A program made the translations under genes and the position numbers. This document shows, piece by piece, positions 7,386 to 16,061 of a stretch of DNA of 45,580 bases. Below the pieces are notes generated by a model that saw nothing but the letters and a program-made list of their open reading frames with translations, searched no databases and was not told where the DNA came from. The DNA is taken from positions 1 through 45,580 of the forward strand of contig JAJDEJ010000326.1 of the NCBI GenBank assembly GCA_029259815.1. Direction: 5' to 3'. Numbering within the stretch: position 1 is the stretch's first letter; every line of letters begins with the position of its first letter. The DNA is from Planctomycetaceae bacterium (GTDB taxonomy: Bacteria; Planctomycetota; Planctomycetia; Planctomycetales; Planctomycetaceae).

Positions 7386-9581
7386 TCACTCACCGAGTGG
7401 AGCGGAGAGGTCCCATAGAAGGACACGCCCAGTGCCGGTCGAGGCGAGCGTCTTGCCGTCGGGGCTGAAGGCGAGTGCTCCGCTGTGCTCCTGCGGGCAG
7501 ATGATGGTCTCACACATCTCACCCGTCGCGACTTCGATTAAATGAATCCGAGGCTGCGGCAGGTCTTCGGGGCTCGGCACTTCGGTGGCACCTTCAGGAT
7601 AGACGGCTGTTGAGATGGCCATCCATCGGCCATCCGGGCTGAATGCAGGATCGCGCATGAGGTATTTCTCACCCTGACTGCCTGCGTCGATCGTCAGCAT
7701 TTGGTGGAGATGTCCGTCTGCCGTGTTGATCATCCAGAGCTTTGGCTGCGCGGAAAAGTAGTTGAACGCCACGAAGAGACTCCCGTCGGGTGTGAACGAG
7801 CCGACGCCCCAAAGCTGTTCACCCTCTTCAATCGGGAGTCGGTTCTTGAGTTCACCGGATTCGATATCCCAGGAGTCGAGGAAGAGGCGAGCGGACTTGA
7901 AGTCCTTCTCACTCGGACGCACGGTCACATGGGCCACCACAGTCCGACCGTCCGGCGAAATTCCCATGCCTTGAACGAAACCAAATTCGTCCTGGATCGG
8001 GAGAGATCGATTCAGTTCGCCGCTGGAGGTATCGTACAGGCTGATGGACGTGCAGCGGTTGTCTTGCAGATCCACGAGAGAGACGAGTTGACCGTCCGGC
8101 GTGAAGTTTGCGTAGGGGTTGAAGGTGTTGCTGAGGTCGCGAGATTCTCCGGTTTCCACGTCCCAGAGACTCACCCGCCGAAGCTGTGTACGCTCGGCCT
8201 CTCCGGAGAGTTGATCTCCCGTGACGATGTAACGACCGTCAGGAGACAGCGACACCTGGATGATGCTCCGTGGGGGCTCATGTTTGAGTTGTCGTCGCAA
8301 CTCACCCGTGGCCAGATCCCACTCATTGATTGATCCATCGCATTCCCAGCGCAGCATCCGCTTGCCGTTCTTCTCGATGCGGGAATAGTCTTGCTGTCCA
8401 CTCGCGGTGTAGAGAGTCTTCCAATCTGGTGAAACGTGGATGAAGTAGTACGACCGGTCTGTCGGACTCTTGAAAGTCTGGAGTTGCTCTCCGGTGCTCG
8501 TGTCCCAGAGCTGGATCGTCCTGTCGAGAAAGTTGCCTGCGATCAGTTGTTTGCCATCCGGCGAGAATTGAATGTGAAGTGGCGAGGCATCACGGGTCGG
8601 GTAGGCCAGACTGCCTTTGAGTCGAGGCGACACAGTTTCCAGAACGACATCGTTCTTCGGCAGACGGACTTCGATGCGATGTGTCGTCGGCGAGACGAAG
8701 CCGCCGAGCCAGTCGTCAAAGCTGACGGTGACTGTGGCCTCACCAGCCGAGACGTCATCCGGAATGCGAATGTGGTCATGAAAGTTCACCGTACAGCAGC
8801 GCTTTCGCAGCACGTACTCGGATGTCGGCTGCGCATCGCCGGGGAACGTGACGTCCAGCTTGGGGAACAATCCATCGGGGACCAGATCCTTGTATCCAAC
8901 AAACGCCGTCGTCCCCGGACCGAGACCGGGAGTGCCGATGCCGAGCACGACTTCCTTCTGTCGACCGGCAGTGACCGAGCCCTCGCCGAAGAGTGTGATC
9001 TCCCAGGGACCGCCGAGGTGGATGATTGGTGCCTCTTCGGGCGTGTCAGCAAACAGGAGCACGCCGTGGGCATCAAAGGGAGAGACAAGGTGCTGCACAC
9101 GTCCGCCGATGCCGATGCCTTGGCGGTCGGGCATCTCCAACTCGATCTGCAGAGCGTAGAACCGTGTCTGGGGATCTCGCTTCAGATGCTCGCGAATGCG
9201 GGAATCGCTACGAGCCATGTGCTGCAGATTCAGCGTGCCGACCGTCAGAGACTTGTGAAGTAATTCCCCGTCACGAATCTCGCCGACTTCAAAACCAACC
9301 GTCCCGTCCTTCAGGTTAGAAGACTCTTGTGGCGTGAATCGCTCTTTGGGGTCCGTCAGGTCGCCGTCACCATTCAGGTCGACATAAAGTGCATCTCCGT
9401 CGTGGACGAGCCAGACGCGGGTCGCGGCTTCCGGTCCGAAGACGAGCAGACCATATTTTGGCTGGGACGAGTAAGTCGGCTGCTCCCCGATGTCTCGCGA
9501 CACTTGTGTGAGGTCGACCGCGGAGACGTCGCTGGACTGAACGATTGAGAAGGCCAACAGCAGGCAGTATGCGTGTCTCAT
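7386..9581 (-). CDS. Secreted WD40-repeat protein, paralogue 1
   Basis: A 731-residue protein with an N-terminal signal peptide (hydrophobic YCLLLAFSIVQ, cleavage probably near VSA-VDL). The first 280 residues form a conserved planctomycete-type module with a calcium-loop-like DLNGDGDLTDP, a PKYGLLVFGPEA strip and KRCCTVNFHDHI. The C-terminal half contains WD40-type repeats marked by FSPDGKQLIAGN, VSPDWKTLYTAS, LSPDGRYIVTGD and ending FSPDGKTLASTGTGRVLLWD. AGGAG precedes the ATG. It is probably exported and acts as a protein-interaction propeller. A close paralogue lies immediately upstream (9662-11866), implying tandem duplication. Function unknown. Confidence 0.85.
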   Translation of the reverse strand: MRHAYCLLLAFSIVQSSDVSAVDLTQVSRDIGEQPTYSSQPKYGLLVFGPEAATRVWLVHDGDALYVDLNGDGDLTDPKERFTPQESSNLKDGTVGFEVGEIRDGELLHKSLTVGTLNLQHMARSDSRIREHLKRDPQTRFYALQIELEMPDRQGIGIGGRVQHLVSPFDAHGVLLFADTPEEAPIIHLGGPWEITLFGEGSVTAGRQKEVVLGIGTPGLGPGTTAFVGYKDLVPDGLFPKLDVTFPGDAQPTSEYVLRKRCCTVNFHDHIRIPDDVSAGEATVTVSFDDWLGGFVSPTTHRIEVRLPKNDVVLETVSPRLKGSLAYPTRDASPLHIQFSPDGKQLIAGNFLDRTIQLWDTSTGEQLQTFKSPTDRSYYFIHVSPDWKTLYTASGQQDYSRIEKNGKRMLRWECDGSINEWDLATGELRRQLKHEPPRSIIQVSLSPDGRYIVTGDQLSGEAERTQLRRVSLWDVETGESRDLSNTFNPYANFTPDGQLVSLVDLQDNRCTSISLYDTSSGELNRSLPIQDEFGFVQGMGISPDGRTVVAHVTVRPSEKDFKSARLFLDSWDIESGELKNRLPIEEGEQLWGVGSFTPDGSLFVAFNYFSAQPKLWMINTADGHLHQMLTIDAGSQGEKYLMRDPAFSPDGRWMAISTAVYPEGATEVPSPEDLPQPRIHLIEVATGEMCETIICPQEHSGALAFSPDGKTLASTGTGRVLLWDLSAPLGE

Positions 9582-9661
9582 CGTGTTCTCCTATGACTTG
9601 GTGAAGTCTTCAAAATACACGAGACATTAACGATTCGCCAATTGTCAGCGGCGAGGCACCG

Positions 9662-11866
9662 TTATTCGGAGTCGCCTGCCAGATCACCCGGAGTCGTCGA
9701 GAGATCCCAGAGCAGAACCCGTCCGTTGCCAGTCGAGGCGAGCGTCTGGCCATCCGGGCTGAAGGCGAGTGCCGCGGCGATGCCTTGGGGAGCAACGATC
9801 GTCTCGCTGATCTCGCCCGTGGCGACGTCAATCAGGTGGATGCGCGGTTGAGCGAGATCCTCAGCACGGAGTTCACCCGGACGACTCTGGGGGAAGATTT
9901 GTGTAATGACAGCCAGCGTTTGACCGTCGGGGCTGTAGATCGGCTCGTGAACCAACGTCGCTTCTGGAAAGTCAATCGTTGACCTCAATTCTCTTGCAAC
10001 TGTGTCAAACAGATACAGCTTGCCATGCTCGCCCCGGAAGTTGGGAAGGGCAAGTGTTTGCATGTCCGGCGAGTACGCACGATACACGGTAAATACCTCA
10101 TCCTGGCCCGCTGTGGTCGTGTCGACACGTTTGCCTGTGGTCGTGTCCCAGAACACGAGTTCGGCCTGTTGACTGCTCCAATCGTTCTTTCCCGGCAAGA
10201 TCCGGTTCTGAGAAACCAACGTCGTTTCGTCGGCTAACATTCCCATCAGCGAGAGGATGGTGAATTGCTGATTGACTGGGATCGTCTGAACGCGCTCTCC
10301 GGTGATCGTGTCGAAGACTCTGATTTCATCGGTGTAGGTCTCTTCGGAATGGGTGACCGCGACGCGACGCCCATCAGCCGAGAACACGGGCGCATAGCCC
10401 CCTTTGGCTGCGAGTTCAAGACTTGTCCCCGTTTCGAGATCCCAGAGGCTGATTACGCGAGGCGGACGCCCCGGGAGTTCACCTCCCACCTCATCGACCG
10501 TCATCAGGAATCGATTATCGGGAGAGGCGTTCATCACGAGGATGTGACGGGATGGGGAGTGCTCCAGTTTTCTGATCAGTTCACCGGTCGCCAGATCCCG
10601 TTGGTGGATCGCCCCATTGAAGTCCCAACGAATGAACTTCTCGCCATCTTTTAGGAACCGTGTGCTTTTCCGCTCGGAGTGAACTGTGTACAGATGCGTC
10701 CAGTCAGGAGAGACATGGTAAATCTCTGAACCGCTGCCGAAGCCGAATCCGGTTTCAACAGACATTAAACGATCGCCCGTTTCGACGTCCCAGAGTTGGA
10801 CGATGCCGCCCGGATAGTCGCAGGCGAGCAGTTGAGTCCCATCGGGCGAGAAGTCAACCTGATGCAGAATCCCATCAGTCGTGGGGTGAATCAGGCTCGT
10901 CTTCAGACGTTCCGAGACGGGTTCGAGTGTGATCTCAACTTCGGGGCGAGTGACGTTGACGCGATGTGTGGTCGGTTGGACGAAGCCGCCCAGCCAGTCG
11001 TCAAAGCTGACAGTGACCGTCGCCTCCTCTGCCGTGACGTCAGCCGGCACCTCAATGATGTCGTGGAAATTGACAGTGCAGCACCGCTTCCGCAGCACGA
11101 ACTCAGCCGAAGGCTGATTCTCGCCAGGGAAAGCGATGTTCAACTTCGGGCAGAGGCTATCGGGGACGAGATCTTGATAGGCCGCAAAAGCCGTCGTGCC
11201 GGGACCAAGACCGGGTGTACCGATCCCAAGAAAGACATCTTTCCGACGCCCGACTTTGAGAGTTAATTCGCCGTCAACCGTCGCCTCCCACGGTCCGCCG
11301 AAATGGATGAGTGGCGCTTCCTCGGGGGTCTCTGCAAAGAGCAGCACGCCATTCGCGTCCATCGCTGAGACAAGATGCTCAACCCGTCCCTCTCTTCCGA
11401 CACCACGATACCCCGGCACGTCGAGTTCGACACGGAGTCCATAAAACCGAGCCTGCGGATTCTTGGTCAGCGCAGCCTTGATCCGTGAATCGCTGTGCAT
11501 CAAGTGCTGGAGATTCATGGTGTAGACAGCGAGTGACTGATGTCGCCGATCCGCCTCTTGAACCTCGCCGATCTCAAAGCGGAAGGTGCCGTTATTGACA
11601 TTGGAGGACTGGGTGGCCGTAAAGCGTTCGGCGGGATCCCTCAGATCGCCGTCGCCATTGAGGTCCGCATACAACGTGTCGCCATCGTGGACGAGCCAGA
11701 TACGAGTCGTGGCCTCCGGTCCGAAGACGAGCAGGCCGTACTTGGGTTGGGACTGGTAGTTCGGTTCGTTGCCGATTGTTCTCGGCACTTGAGTGAGATC
11801 GACGGCCTCCGCTGGCGAAGTGGCGATGCAAGCAGCAATCAGCAGGAGATGGGAGACGTTCTTCAT
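9662..11866 (-). CDS. Secreted WD40-repeat protein, paralogue 2
   Basis: A 734-residue tandem paralogue of the following gene with the same order: signal peptide (HLLLIAACIATSPAEA), the DLNGDGDLRDP loop, PKYGLLVFGPEA, KRCCTVNFHDII, FDDWLGGFVQPTTH, then WD40-type repeats ending FSPDGQTLASTGNGRVLLWD. I choose the ATG at 11866 (GGAG 7-10 nt upstream) over an in-frame TTG at 11878. The N-terminal modules of the two paralogues are far more alike than the propeller parts, so the propellers may have diverged to bind different partners. The genes are separated by 80 bp on the same strand and are likely co-transcribed. Confidence 0.85.
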   Translation of the reverse strand: MKNVSHLLLIAACIATSPAEAVDLTQVPRTIGNEPNYQSQPKYGLLVFGPEATTRIWLVHDGDTLYADLNGDGDLRDPAERFTATQSSNVNNGTFRFEIGEVQEADRRHQSLAVYTMNLQHLMHSDSRIKAALTKNPQARFYGLRVELDVPGYRGVGREGRVEHLVSAMDANGVLLFAETPEEAPLIHFGGPWEATVDGELTLKVGRRKDVFLGIGTPGLGPGTTAFAAYQDLVPDSLCPKLNIAFPGENQPSAEFVLRKRCCTVNFHDIIEVPADVTAEEATVTVSFDDWLGGFVQPTTHRVNVTRPEVEITLEPVSERLKTSLIHPTTDGILHQVDFSPDGTQLLACDYPGGIVQLWDVETGDRLMSVETGFGFGSGSEIYHVSPDWTHLYTVHSERKSTRFLKDGEKFIRWDFNGAIHQRDLATGELIRKLEHSPSRHILVMNASPDNRFLMTVDEVGGELPGRPPRVISLWDLETGTSLELAAKGGYAPVFSADGRRVAVTHSEETYTDEIRVFDTITGERVQTIPVNQQFTILSLMGMLADETTLVSQNRILPGKNDWSSQQAELVFWDTTTGKRVDTTTAGQDEVFTVYRAYSPDMQTLALPNFRGEHGKLYLFDTVARELRSTIDFPEATLVHEPIYSPDGQTLAVITQIFPQSRPGELRAEDLAQPRIHLIDVATGEISETIVAPQGIAAALAFSPDGQTLASTGNGRVLLWDLSTTPGDLAGDSE

Positions 11867-11968
11867 GGCTCGCTCCAAAGGGTTTGTGCAGGACGATGGG
11901 AGAACTACGTCATGGATGCTGCTTCTGTTGAGGAAATGTGACGCCGGTACGTCAGATTGGCGAGACAG

Positions 11969-12694
11969 TCAATATGCGTCGCTGCTCCCTTCGCCGCTTG
12001 TCGAGGAGGTCTCCCCCGCGAGGGCCGCTTTGCATTGTTCGAGGAGCATTTTGGAGGAACTGGTGCCGATGCGGGTGACGCCCAGTGCGCGGACCTGGAG
12101 CAGTGTCTCGAAGTCGCGGACGCCGCCGGCGGCTTTGACCTGGACGCTGTCGGGGGTGTGGTCGCACATGAGTTTGAGGTCGGGAAGCGTCGCGCCGCTG
12201 GTGCCGTAGCCGGTGGACGTCTTGACCCAGTCGGCTTTGAGGTCGGTGCAGATTTCGCAGAGGCGGATCTTGTGCGTGTCTTCGAGGTAACAGTTCTCGA
12301 AGATGACCTTCACCTTTTGACCGGCGGCGTGAGCTGGTTCGATGACGGCGGCGATGTCGTCTCGCACGTCGTCCCAGTTGCCGCTCAGGACTTGTGAGAT
12401 GTTGACCACCATGTCCAGTTCCTGGCAGCCATCTGCGAGGGCTCGCTTCGCCTCGGCCTGTTTGGTGGATGTGGTGTGACCACCGTGGGGGAAGCCGATC
12501 GTCGTGCTGGTTTTGACAGTGCTCCCTTTGAGAATCTCTGCACACCGCTTCACGTAATACGGCATGAGGCAGACGCTGGCGACGTTGTATTCGACCGCGA
12601 GCCTGCAGCCCGCTTCGAGATCATCAACGGTCATCGTCGGTTTGAGCAATGAGTGATCGAGCATCTTCGCGATGTCAGCGAGTGAGTCGTCCAT
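11969..12694 (-). CDS. deoC: Deoxyribose-phosphate aldolase
   Basis: Class I aldolase cleaving 2-deoxyribose 5-phosphate to glyceraldehyde 3-phosphate and acetaldehyde in deoxynucleoside catabolism. The Schiff-base Lys is in WVKTSTGYG, the second active-site Lys in VQVKAAGGVRD, and the acidic residue in ELDMVVN, so all catalytic positions are present. I start at the ATG at 12694 (241 residues), preceded by AAAGGGA; a longer frame to 12754 adds 20 unconserved residues. The length is close to bacterial DeoC. It is not in an obvious nucleoside operon here. Confidence 0.93.
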   Translation of the reverse strand: MDDSLADIAKMLDHSLLKPTMTVDDLEAGCRLAVEYNVASVCLMPYYVKRCAEILKGSTVKTSTTIGFPHGGHTTSTKQAEAKRALADGCQELDMVVNISQVLSGNWDDVRDDIAAVIEPAHAAGQKVKVIFENCYLEDTHKIRLCEICTDLKADWVKTSTGYGTSGATLPDLKLMCDHTPDSVQVKAAGGVRDFETLLQVRALGVTRIGTSSSKMLLEQCKAALAGETSSTSGEGSSDAY

Positions 12695-12828
12695 GGTCCC
12701 TTTCGATTGGAATGTTGAGCGGTGAGATTGCCGCGAGCGAAGGTGATGGCTCATAACTCAAACGACACGCGAGCGGTGTCATCGGCGATGTCTACCGGCG
12801 AGAGGGCGGCCACATGAGAGTAACGGGA

Positions 12829-12874
12829 GAAGTCCGAGACATTGAATGTTAGAAGTCCGAGACATTGAATGTTA
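12829..12874 (-). repeat. Perfect 23-bp tandem duplication at the toxin 3' end
   Basis: Two identical 23-bp units (12829-12851 and 12852-12874), each containing AGTCCGAGACATTGAATG, lie head to tail. Read on the minus strand, the first unit encodes the conserved TFNVSDF of the PIN domain; the second begins with an in-frame TAA. Removing one copy restores an open frame to a TGA at 12751. This is a recent slippage-type duplication inside a coding gene. Confidence 0.9.
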
Positions 12875-13244
12875 ACAGACCCTGGAGACCGTGCCTGGCC
12901 ATCGCGGCGGCGAGACGTGCATCATGCGCGGGTTTGCCTTGAACCCTGTAGAGTCTGACGAGTTCGAGCCAATGGTCGAAAACACGTCGTTCGTCACGCA
13001 AGAGTGCAAAGAGTTGGATGAGTTCAGAGGTCTGGCGGTCTGCGTCCTCGACGGATAGTCCCATTCCGTTCTGGTCAACTGGTCGTGTTGCGACCACCCA
13101 AAACTCGTAGACGACCTGAGGCACAATGACCAACTGGTGGCCAGCCCCTTGGCACGTGTGGAGGGCAATGGCAGCAATTTCTTGATGGGAATGTCCATGA
13201 TCGGTCGCCCTCAGCAACACGTTGGTGTCGACAAGAATCTGCAT
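12849..13244 (-). CDS. VapC-like PIN-domain toxin, truncated by a duplication
   Basis: A 131-residue PIN-domain protein; VapC toxins are Mg2+-dependent RNases. Acidic residues are in place: D6 (ILVDTNVLLR), E in VVYEFW, D in KPAHDARLAAAM and D in TFNVSDF. The frame ends immediately after NVSDF because of a 23-bp tandem duplication; with a single copy it would continue SRYSHVAALSPVDIADDTAR to a stop at 12751, giving about 156 residues, the usual VapC length. The last helix/strand is therefore lost and activity may be impaired. The upstream VapB-like gene is on the same strand, 91 bp away. Confidence 0.85.
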   Translation of the reverse strand: MQILVDTNVLLRATDHGHSHQEIAAIALHTCQGAGHQLVIVPQVVYEFWVVATRPVDQNGMGLSVEDADRQTSELIQLFALLRDERRVFDHWLELVRLYRVQGKPAHDARLAAAMARHGLQGLLTFNVSDF

Positions 13245-13335
13245 TAAGGACGTATCTCCGCATAGACGTCACGGCTGTTGCTGACATTCTGCCGAATTCG
13301 GTTTGTGCGACGCGCCGCAATGAGAAAAACGATGT

Positions 13336-13593
13336 CTAACGATCTTCATAGATCGATTCACGACTGTCATCGACAGTGTGGGAGACGGGTGGAAAGCCAT
13401 CAATCCATGCTCGGAATCTGTCCGACCAGCCTTCTTGGGGAACTGTCGCATCGTCGGACCCATTTGTTGGAGACGGCTGCAAACGCTCGCGGACGAGATC
13501 GATCACAACTCGATCGATGTCCTGCCCGGTCACGCTGGCATATTCCAACAGTCGTGATTCCAAGTCTGGCGGCAGCGTCAAGTTAATCGTCAT
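13336..13593 (-). CDS. Probable VapB-type antitoxin
   Basis: An 85-residue protein with a short N-terminal DNA-binding-like segment (MTINLTLPPDLESRLLEYAS, ribbon-helix-helix style) and an acidic C-terminus with DDSRESIYEDR, a tail often seen in toxin-neutralising antitoxins. It precedes the PIN toxin on the same strand, the typical order. The 91-bp gap to the toxin holds a further open frame (no start of its own) ending VSNSRDVYAEIRP with a stop overlapping the toxin ATG (TAATG); this may be a relic of another antitoxin tail or of a frameshift. Confidence 0.75.
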   Translation of the reverse strand: MTINLTLPPDLESRLLEYASVTGQDIDRVVIDLVRERLQPSPTNGSDDATVPQEGWSDRFRAWIDGFPPVSHTVDDSRESIYEDR

Positions 13594-13636
13594 GGCAATT
13601 CACACCCTCCAAACGCATTGTACACCGCTCACCTTC

Positions 13637-14551
13637 TCAGGGAATGTAGTTCCTCAAAAACGTCGCACTCTGCCGGAGTGATGCCTGGCGTGACTCCAGC
13701 GAGCCTTCGTAGGCGCGGTCTTCGACTTCCACGCAGACGGGGCCGTCGTAGCCCGTGTCGGTGAGGGCGCTGAAAAATTGGCCCCAGTTGACGTCGCCCA
13801 GACCGGGGAGCTTCGGCGTGTGATACTCGGGCGGGTAGCCGAGGACGCCCACGTCGTCAAGCAAGTGTTGATCGACGCGGACGTCCTTGGCATGAGCGTG
13901 AAAGATGCGGTCAGCAAACTCACGGATCGGTTTGATGGCATCCATCATCAACCATGTCGGGTGCGACGGATCGTAGTTGAGGCCGAAGTGGTCGCTGGGG
14001 ATGTCTGCGAACATGCGTCGCCAGATCGCAGGCGAGTAGGCGAGGTTCTTGCCGCCGGGCCATTCGTCGTCGCTGAACAGCATGGGGCAATTCTCGATGG
14101 CGACCCGGACCCCCTGCTCCTCCGCGTAGTCGATGATGGGACGCCAAACGTCGAGGAAGCGGGGCCAGTTGTCATTGACCGACTTGGTCCAGTCACGACC
14201 GACGAACGAGGTCATGACGTTGATGCCCAGCTTGGCGGAGGCGGCGATCGTCTTGCGGATGTGGGCGACGTAATGGTCTGACTCCTCCTGATCGGGACAG
14301 AGCGGGTTGGGGTAGTAGCCCAGCCCGCTGATGCTCACGCCCGTCTCGTCGGTCAGCTTCCCGATGCGATCGACGTCGGCCTCGCTGAATTCGCTGACAT
14401 CGATATGTGTCACGCCCGCATAGCGCCGCTCGGCCTTACTCGGCGGCCAGCACATCACCTCGACGCAGTCGTACCCCGTCTCCGCAGCGAACGTCAGCAC
14501 TTCCTCCAGTGACAATTCAGGCAGAATGGCCGTGACAAACCCGAGTTTCAT
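13637..14551 (-). CDS. Sugar phosphate isomerase/epimerase family TIM-barrel protein
   Basis: A 304-residue protein of the xylose-isomerase-like/AP-endonuclease-2 barrel fold. Metal-ligand candidates are visible: Glu in VAIENCPM, Asp and His in [10 protein letters not shown], His in FHAHAKDV and Glu in PVCVEVED. Such enzymes interconvert keto- and aldo-sugars or epimerise them; the exact substrate is not assignable. The ATG at 14551 has GAGGAG 8 nt upstream; the six residues before it in the open frame are not needed. It is separated from nadA by a palindromic element. Confidence 0.85.
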   Translation of the reverse strand: MKLGFVTAILPELSLEEVLTFAAETGYDCVEVMCWPPSKAERRYAGVTHIDVSEFSEADVDRIGKLTDETGVSISGLGYYPNPLCPDQEESDHYVAHIRKTIAASAKLGINVMTSFVGRDWTKSVNDNWPRFLDVWRPIIDYAEEQGVRVAIENCPMLFSDDEWPGGKNLAYSPAIWRRMFADIPSDHFGLNYDPSHPTWLMMDAIKPIREFADRIFHAHAKDVRVDQHLLDDVGVLGYPPEYHTPKLPGLGDVNWGQFFSALTDTGYDGPVCVEVEDRAYEGSLESRQASLRQSATFLRNYIP

Positions 14552-14650
14552 GGATCGGACTCCTCTCAAGTTGCGTTGATTCCACAGGATGTGAGGGAGA
14601 TTCTACCCCAACTGTGTCGGAAATGCGCGGCTTACACTGGAGGCAAAGAC

Positions 14651-14898
14651 GGGGTCAGGCACGGATGCATCCGTTGACTGGTGGTGGGAACGCTCGACGT
14701 TTTCGCCCGTGGGTGTCCCGATGTGAGTTGTGGTCGCTGCGAAAACGTTGGGTGGACCCTCCCGAGTTCGGGACAGCCTCCGAGGGTCCACCCGCTTTTT
14801 TCGGCAGTCACCTTGCGAGGTCATGCACTGCGGTGCGGGCCGAAAAAGCGAGCGTCCCCGGCCACCACCATCGAGCGGATGCATCCGTGCCTGACCCC
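14651..14898. mobile_element. 248-bp palindromic MITE-like element
   Basis: A non-coding element bounded by perfect 23-bp terminal inverted repeats (14651-14673 and 14876-14898; outer part GGGGTCAGGCACGGATGCAT). Just inside, TGGTGGTGG (14679-14687) pairs with CCACCACCA (14862-14870). A long central hairpin is formed by GGGTGGACCCTC and GAGGGTCCACCC. It encodes no transposase, so it would need one in trans. Solo copies of its end word occur at 4993 and 18054. No target-site duplication is obvious. It fills most of the gap between the epimerase gene and nadA. Confidence 0.75.
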
Positions 14899-14935
14899 TT
14901 CGTGCGGTGAGCATGCAAACGCCTTGGGGACCGGC

Positions 14936-14941
14936 TATAAT
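14936..14941 (+). promoter_or_regulatory. Possible -10 box for nadA
   Basis: A perfect TATAAT lies 19 nt upstream of the chosen nadA ATG and 37 bp beyond the palindromic element. No good -35 hexamer is seen at 16-18 nt upstream, so activator dependence or a chance match is possible. Confidence 0.35.
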
Positions 14942-14960
14942 TCCATTGGAGATGCCCAGC

Positions 14961-15998
14961 ATGAGCAATTTGAACCCATTACCCGTCGTCGGAGTCGACG
15001 AGCCGACGTACGAAGATCCGCTGGACTTGATGGACGAAATCGATCGTCTCAAGGTCGAGCAGGACGCGGCAATCCTTGCGCACTTCTACGTCGACGGCGA
15101 GATTCAGGACATTGCAGACTACACGGGCGACTCACTCAAACTCGCTCGCGATGCGACACGGGTTGAGCAGTCGACGATCGTGTTCGCCGGTGTCCACTTC
15201 ATGGGTGAGTCGGCCAAGATCATGAACCGCGAAAAGCGGGTGCTGATCCCCGATTTGCTCGCCGGTTGCTCGCTCGCCGAGAGTTGTCCGCCAGACCGTC
15301 TGCACGCCTTCCAGGAGGAGCTGCGGGAGGAGGGTCGGGACTTCGTGACGGTGGCGTACATCAACACGTCGGCAGCGGTGAAGAGCCTGTGCGACTGGAT
15401 CGTCACCAGCGGGAACGCCCGTGAGCTGATCGAAGAACGAGTCCCCAAAGACAAGGAAATCCTGTTCGTCCCGGACCAGCACCTCGGTCGTTATCTGATG
15501 GAGGTCACTGGCCGTGAGATGATCCTCTGGCCCGGAGCGTGCATGGTGCATGAGGTCTTCAGCCTACAGGATCTCAATCGTGCCCGTCGGAACAACCCTG
15601 GCTCACTCGTTGTCGCTCATCCAGAGTGTCCCCAGAACATTTTGGAAGTCAGCGACTTCGTGGGCGGGACCGAGAAGATTCGGCAATTCTGCATTGCCCA
15701 AGAGGAGCCGAAAGTCATTTTGGTGGCGACCGAGTCGGAGATGATTCATGCCCTGAAACGCTCAGCCCCTCAACACGAATACATCCCCGTGCCAGGCATC
15801 ATGACCGACACGGGCGAGACATGTGCCTGTAACCGCTGCCCGCACATGGCCAGAAACACCCTGCAGAAAGTCCGCGACTGTCTGCGTGACGGACAGCCGG
15901 AGATCACCTGGCAACCCTACTTCGACAAAGCCAAGGATGTTCTCGAACGAAGTCTGCTGGAGAGCAATCAGCAAACATCGGAAATGAACGGAGACTGA
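14961..15998 (+). CDS. nadA: Quinolinate synthase
   Basis: Condenses iminoaspartate with dihydroxyacetone phosphate to quinolinate, early in NAD synthesis, using a [4Fe-4S] cluster. The cluster Cys are seen in [22 protein letters not shown] and [33 protein letters not shown] is the typical N-terminal substrate-binding region. I start at the ATG at 14961 (345 residues; GGAG 9 nt upstream); ATG at 14952 and GTG at 14907 are alternatives. No nadB or nadC is in the window. Confidence 0.95.
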   Translation: MSNLNPLPVVGVDEPTYEDPLDLMDEIDRLKVEQDAAILAHFYVDGEIQDIADYTGDSLKLARDATRVEQSTIVFAGVHFMGESAKIMNREKRVLIPDLLAGCSLAESCPPDRLHAFQEELREEGRDFVTVAYINTSAAVKSLCDWIVTSGNARELIEERVPKDKEILFVPDQHLGRYLMEVTGREMILWPGACMVHEVFSLQDLNRARRNNPGSLVVAHPECPQNILEVSDFVGGTEKIRQFCIAQEEPKVILVATESEMIHALKRSAPQHEYIPVPGIMTDTGETCACNRCPHMARNTLQKVRDCLRDGQPEITWQPYFDKAKDVLERSLLESNQQTSEMNGD

Positions 15999-16061
15999 GA
16001 CATATCGTCGTGCGTTCGCGCACCTCACTGAAATCTGAAACTCGACGACTGAAGATCAACG

